From Microvirga brassicacearum (lineage in GTDB: Bacteria; Pseudomonadota; Alphaproteobacteria; Rhizobiales; Beijerinckiaceae): a stretch of 48,535 nucleotides of DNA. A program made the translations under genes and the position numbers. The DNA lies in contig NZ_VCMV01000055.1 in assembly GCF_008757455.1 (NCBI RefSeq), positions 16,997 to 65,531 on the forward strand, written 5' to 3'. Shown here one piece after another: positions 45,381 through 48,535 of the stretch (position 1 is the first letter of the stretch; each line of letters opens with the position of its first letter). Below the pieces are notes generated by a model, which saw only the letters and a program-made list of their open reading frames with translations, was not told the origin of the DNA and did no database searches.

Positions 45381-45395
45381 CAACCACATGGTTGA
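45380..45395. promoter_or_regulatory. ArsR operator copy 2, over the start codon
   Basis: TCAACCACATGGTTGA is a perfect 7-bp inverted repeat around CA. It contains the ArsR start codon (45388-45390) and begins exactly 40 bases after copy 1, i.e. about four helical turns. Confidence 0.65.
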
Positions 45396-45759
45396 ATTAC
45401 AGACATCCCGGCTCGACGCCGTGTTTCACGCCCTCGGCGATGCCACGCGCCGCCGGATGTTGCGCGACCTTTCTAATGGGCAGCGGACGGTCGGGGAACT
45501 CGCCGCCCCCTTCGACATCTCGCTGGCCGCCGCCTCCAAGCACATCAAGGCGCTGGAGCGTGCCGGCCTTGTCAGCCGGACGGTGAAGGGCCGGACCCAC
45601 TTCTGCCGGCTGGAGCCGCGCCCGCTTGAGGACGCGCACGAGTGGATTGGCTTCTACGAACGCTTCTGGACCGGCCGCCTCGACATTCTCGAGGGCCTGC
45701 TGCGCCGGGACGAAACCCCTGCCCCCCAAGGAAACGACCAAGGAGACGACAATGACTGA
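45388..45759 (+). CDS. ArsR-family winged-helix repressor
   Basis: 123-residue ArsR/SmtB-type repressor of the kind paired with SRPBCC genes. The domain spans about 5-95: RLDAVFHALGDATRRRMLRD, TVGELAAPFDISLAAASKHI (recognition helix) and LERAGLVSRTVKGRTHFCRL (wing). The metal-binding ELCVCDL motif of metal sensors is absent, so it likely senses an organic signal or nothing metal-related. Start 45388 has no Shine-Dalgarno and lies inside operator 2. It overlaps the SRPBCC gene by 8 bases. Confidence 0.9.
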   Translation: MVELQTSRLDAVFHALGDATRRRMLRDLSNGQRTVGELAAPFDISLAAASKHIKALERAGLVSRTVKGRTHFCRLEPRPLEDAHEWIGFYERFWTGRLDILEGLLRRDETPAPQGNDQGDDND

Positions 45760-46285
45760 CACTATGACCCCCAGCGCCTATGGCGTCGTGACGGAGCCCG
45801 CGACAGTGCGACTGCAACGCCTGCTACCCGGCCCCATCGAAAAGGTCTGGTCTTACATCACCGAGAGCGAGCTTCGCGGAAAATGGCTGGCGACCGGCCA
45901 CATGGATCTGCGGGTCGGCGGCAAGGTCGACCTCGTCTGGCGCAACGACGACCTGACAGATCACCGCGAGGAGCGTCCGCCCGGGTTTAGCGAGGAGCAC
46001 CGGCAGGAGAGCCTGATCACCCGGCTCGATCCGCCCCGCCTGCTCGCTTTCGGCTGGGACGGCGGCAGCGAGGTAACCTTCGAACTCGAGCCCAAGGGCA
46101 GTGAGATCCTGCTCACGATCACTCACAGCAAGCTGCCGAACCGCAGCCAGATGCTCGGTGTCTCCGCCGGCTGGCACGCCCATATGGACGTCTTCGAGGC
46201 ACGCCTACGCGGCGAGGAGCTGCCGTTCTTCTGGCGGAACTGGGCAGCGCTGAAAGCGGAATACGACAAGCGCATCCCGCAATAA
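45752..46285 (+). CDS. SRPBCC/AHSA1-family protein
   Basis: 177-residue START-like protein of the AHSA1 (activator of Hsp90 ATPase homologue 1-like) family. VRLQRLLPGPIEKVWSYITE begins the fold, WLATGHMDLRVGGKVDLVWR follows, and FGWDGGSEVTFELEP plus WHAHMDVFEARLRGE complete the cavity. Binding of a hydrophobic ligand is the family behaviour; no activity is proved. AAGGAGACGACA precedes ATG 45752, and the 8-base overlap with ArsR indicates coupling and joint repression. Confidence 0.88.
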   Translation: MTDTMTPSAYGVVTEPATVRLQRLLPGPIEKVWSYITESELRGKWLATGHMDLRVGGKVDLVWRNDDLTDHREERPPGFSEEHRQESLITRLDPPRLLAFGWDGGSEVTFELEPKGSEILLTITHSKLPNRSQMLGVSAGWHAHMDVFEARLRGEELPFFWRNWAALKAEYDKRIPQ

Positions 46286-46648
46286 TTCGCGGCATCAGCG
46301 GGGCGGGTCGGCAACGGGGCCAGCGGAGCGCGGGCCCGACAGTTGCCGCCCGCCTCGCTCATCAATGTGATGGTCGCAACATGCTACTCACTTTGAACCA
46401 GGCCGTGATTGGCAAAGTGATTGCCCAGCTTTCCGACTGGGCTGTGCAGCCGTGATTGGCGCCGGACCTGCAGGCCGATGGAATGCGGTAAACGCTGATG
46501 GCCCGCCCAGCTCTGATTCTCTGGATACGATGGTGGCCGCAAGAGGCGATGGCCTCCGTTGTCGGAAAAAAACCGGTAACCGCCACCTCCACTTGGCGGA
46601 GACTACAGCGGGATCTCACTTGCCATGACAAACGCTGAAATGCGGAGA
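46286..46648. other. Gene-free spacer with a long stem-loop
   Basis: The spacer after the SRPBCC gene has a long imperfect stem: GGGCGGGTCGGCAAC (46301-46315) with GTTGCCGCCCGCC (46342-46354), one bulged base, enclosing a GGGCC/GGCCC inner stem. No U tract follows, so a Rho-assisted end or repeat is possible. Beyond it an open minus-strand frame exists (46362-46631) without any recognisable domain; I do not annotate it. Confidence 0.4.
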
Positions 46649-47506
46649 TTACCCCAGCTCGAAGGTCGAAATCCCGTACGTTCGGGAAAGCGGCAAGTCT
46701 GGTCTCTCACCGCGGTACATCCGGGCTGTCTCAAACACCGGTGACAGGCTGTAATGCGCGGCGAGCTGAACGGCAGCTTGGTTTGGCTCGGGCAAATCCA
46801 GGAAGACCGAATCTGCTTTTGCCCGCGATGCAAGCGCCTGAAACAACAAATCAGCCTCGCGTTCGCTGTCGGCGAAGAGCGGCCCGATCTTGTGGCCGTG
46901 TCGGCAGGCTCGGATGACGCCATAACCCTTGACGGTCCCGTCTTCGATGAAGGCAATGGCGCTGCGCATATCGGGTTTGAGCCAGCAGCGCAGAAAGGCC
47001 TCGCGCGGCGCGGCAAAGAACGGCCGGTCATAGTCCAGAATGGCGTCCATGATCTCCGGACTCACTTGCCGCAGACGGTCGTCCCGAGGGGGCTCGGTCT
47101 GAGGGGTTCCGCCATAGCGGACATTGCGGTGCGCCAGTACGAACCCGGATCGCGCATATTTCTCCTGCTGGGCCACAACACCATCCAGACCCACCGTGCG
47201 ATCCCCGAGGTAGTCCATGCCGGCCTGCCAGAGGTGATATCCGAAGCCTCGTCCGCGTTGATCCGGCCGGACGATGTAGAAGCCGAGAAAACCGAACGCG
47301 CGGGAGTACCGAACGACCGAGATGGAGGCGATCGGCTCCTCGCCGAGGCACCCGATCAGGAAACCGCTCGGATCAACGGCTGCAAAGCAATCTGCATCGT
47401 TGAGACCCGGATTCCATCCCTCGGCGGCAGCCCAGTCGATCGCGAGGTCCAGGTCTTGGCGCTTCATGACCCGGACGTCCAGTGTGTCGGGATATCCTTG
47501 TGTCAC
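46649..47506 (-). CDS. GNAT family N-acetyltransferase (two-domain)
   Basis: 285-residue protein. The N-terminal GNAT domain (about 9-140) shows LDLAIDWAAAEGWNPGLNDA, the acetyl-CoA loop VRPDQRGRGFGYHLW and GLDGVVAQQEKYARSGF. The C-terminal half (about 150-280) is the second GNAT-like/YitH-type domain with GYGVIRACRHGHKIGPLFAD. GTG 47506 was kept because the family's RxMTRxDLD start lies just after it; ATG 47467 is the alternative. Substrate unknown. Confidence 0.86.
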   Translation of the reverse strand: MTQGYPDTLDVRVMKRQDLDLAIDWAAAEGWNPGLNDADCFAAVDPSGFLIGCLGEEPIASISVVRYSRAFGFLGFYIVRPDQRGRGFGYHLWQAGMDYLGDRTVGLDGVVAQQEKYARSGFVLAHRNVRYGGTPQTEPPRDDRLRQVSPEIMDAILDYDRPFFAAPREAFLRCWLKPDMRSAIAFIEDGTVKGYGVIRACRHGHKIGPLFADSEREADLLFQALASRAKADSVFLDLPEPNQAAVQLAAHYSLSPVFETARMYRGERPDLPLSRTYGISTFELG

Positions 47507-47849
47507 GTTCGGCCTCGTCGGGTTTTCCTATTGTGAGAGAGCCTACGCATTAACCCGGCACAGGGTAGATCGGTCCTCACGCCAGGCAAGAGCGTGGGAT
47601 TGTGCGGTCACGCCGAAGCGCAACCATCCCGCGCGTCGCCAGGGTCGATGCCACGTCGTCCTCTCGCTTCCCGAAGCCCAGAACCCATGTTTGGGGCTTC
47701 CTGTCAGGGACTTTGCCGAGGCCTGAGACTTTCGGGCGCCTGCGCTACTGGCTCGGACAGCGGCCGGAATCGTTAACGTGAGAGTGAAAATTTACTGGCC
47801 GTTAACCCTAAAGCGGCGAGATCGAGGCATTGCAGGATTTTCATCAGCC
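47507..47849 (+). promoter_or_regulatory. minC upstream region with GTTAAC pair and GANTC site
   Basis: Gene-free spacer. GAATC (47767-47771, a CcrM methylation site) abuts GTTAAC (47772-47777), and a second GTTAAC starts 29 bases later (47801-47806, GTTAACC). TTAAC is the core of CtrA half-sites and CtrA/CcrM control of minCDE is reported in Sinorhizobium. These fit cell-cycle control of minC, but the classic TTAA-N7-TTAA spacing is not present. Confidence 0.4.
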
Positions 47850-48535
47850 GTGACCATCGCCGTCCACCCCCGCCCCTCGCTTCGCTTCCGCGGCAAGTCG
47901 TTCTTGGCGCTGGTTCTCGCACCCGTCGTACCGATGCGCGACTGGCTGGAAGACCTGGACGCGCTGACGCAGAACTCGCCCGGGTTCTTCTCCGGCCGGC
48001 CTGTTGTTCTCGACGTGTCTACGCTCAAGCCGTCGAAGTCGGAGCTCAAGTTTCTTCTTGCCGCGATGCGAATGCGAGACATCCGCATTGCCGGTCTGGA
48101 AGGCGCAGCGCCCGCGGTCATGGATGCGGACATGCCACAGGCCCTAACCGGCGGAGAGCTTTCCAGTGGCATCGACCGTGCCGATCTCGATAAGGCGCCG
48201 CTGACCCGCGAGACGGCAGACCCGACGCTGATGATTGAGGATTCCATCCGCTCCGGGCGGTCAGTCCTGCACCCCAATGGCGACGTGACTATTCTAGGCT
48301 CGGTCGCTTCCGGCGCGGAGATCGTGGCGGGAGGTTCTATTCATATCTACGGCTCACTCCGTGGACGGGCCGTCGCCGGTTGCACGGGGAATGCGACCGC
48401 TCGAATCTTCTGCCGCAAATTCGAGGCGGAACTCGTTGCTGTCAATGGCCTCTACAAGACCGCCGACGACCTTGGTTCCAAGTTCCGCAATCTGCCGATT
48501 CAGGTTCGCCTCGACGGCGATTCCCTGATCCTCAC
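47850..48535 (+). CDS. minC: Septum site-determining protein MinC, 3' end outside window
   Basis: Inhibitor of FtsZ ring assembly that works with MinD and MinE to keep division at midcell. The frame starts at GTG 47850 and is open to the window end (228 codons). The N-terminal domain (about 1-100) includes LRFRGKSFLALVLAPVVPMR and VVLDVSTLKPSKSELKFLLA. The C-terminal beta-helix that binds MinD carries SIRSGRSVLHPNGDVTILGS, VASGAEIVAGGSIHIYGSLR and FCRKFEAELVAVNGLYK, all family hallmarks. AGGA lies 13 bases upstream. minD and minE are expected just beyond the window. Confidence 0.95.
   Translation, partial: MTIAVHPRPSLRFRGKSFLALVLAPVVPMRDWLEDLDALTQNSPGFFSGRPVVLDVSTLKPSKSELKFLLAAMRMRDIRIAGLEGAAPAVMDADMPQALTGGELSSGIDRADLDKAPLTRETADPTLMIEDSIRSGRSVLHPNGDVTILGSVASGAEIVAGGSIHIYGSLRGRAVAGCTGNATARIFCRKFEAELVAVNGLYKTADDLGSKFRNLPIQVRLDGDSLIL

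Noticed and set aside
46362..46631. 89-codon minus-strand frame in the spacer before the GNAT gene
   Set aside because: No domain, no ribosome site and neighbour-unlike composition; possibly decayed DNA, not supportable as a gene.

Overview
The window is chromosomal DNA of a GC-rich alphaproteobacterium, most likely a member of the Hyphomicrobiales (Rhizobiales). The evidence is the rarA-crcB and map-radC neighbourhoods, the usg and exoD genes, a five-gene liv operon ending in a DUF6867-type membrane protein, the S10/spc/alpha ribosomal order without rpmJ, and a minC gene preceded by GTTAAC and GANTC motifs. The genus cannot be fixed from the sequence alone.

Layout. Positions 1-3423 (minus strand) hold a clipped basic protein, the fluoride channel crcB, the clamp-loader-like ATPase rarA and a periplasmic Do-type protease. 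sfsA follows on the plus strand. Positions 4405-7999 form an accessory island: an HxlR regulator facing three small cytosolic proteins (two VOC, one DUF1428), then DUF1697 and FkbM methyltransferase genes. map and radC overlap by 4 bases. Positions 9696-16313 hold a long palindromic repeat, exoD, usg, a patatin lipoprotein paired with a formyltransferase-fold gene, a 753-residue RTX protein and a flavin reductase.

Positions 16582-22349 are a complete branched-chain amino-acid ABC transporter: livH, livM, livG, livF, a DUF6867 protein and the binding protein, ending in a clear terminator. Just downstream (22509-22689) is a compact element: a 22-codon ORF with a near-perfect Shine-Dalgarno, whose ribosome-binding region is complementary to its own 3' flank, and which encloses a GAAA-capped hairpin. 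This is the least explained object in the window. ccdA, a P1-family peptidase and a D-amino-acid-dehydrogenase-like oxidoreductase follow.

Positions 26195-44568 (minus strand) are the tuf-S10-spc-adk-alpha ribosomal super-cluster, read from tuf (right) to rplQ (left). It departs from textbook order in three ways. tuf is not preceded by fusA. A short repeat sits between rpoA and rplQ. About 2.6 kb carrying an opposite-strand RTX/LamG gene and an ACT-domain gene separates adk from rpsM. The alpha genes and the spc genes each have a plausible promoter of their own.

The right end carries a lipoprotein, an ArsR/SRPBCC cassette with two matched operator palindromes and a probably leaderless message, a GNAT acetyltransferase, and the start of minC, which runs off the window. 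I saw no tRNA, rRNA, CRISPR array, insertion sequence or prophage.
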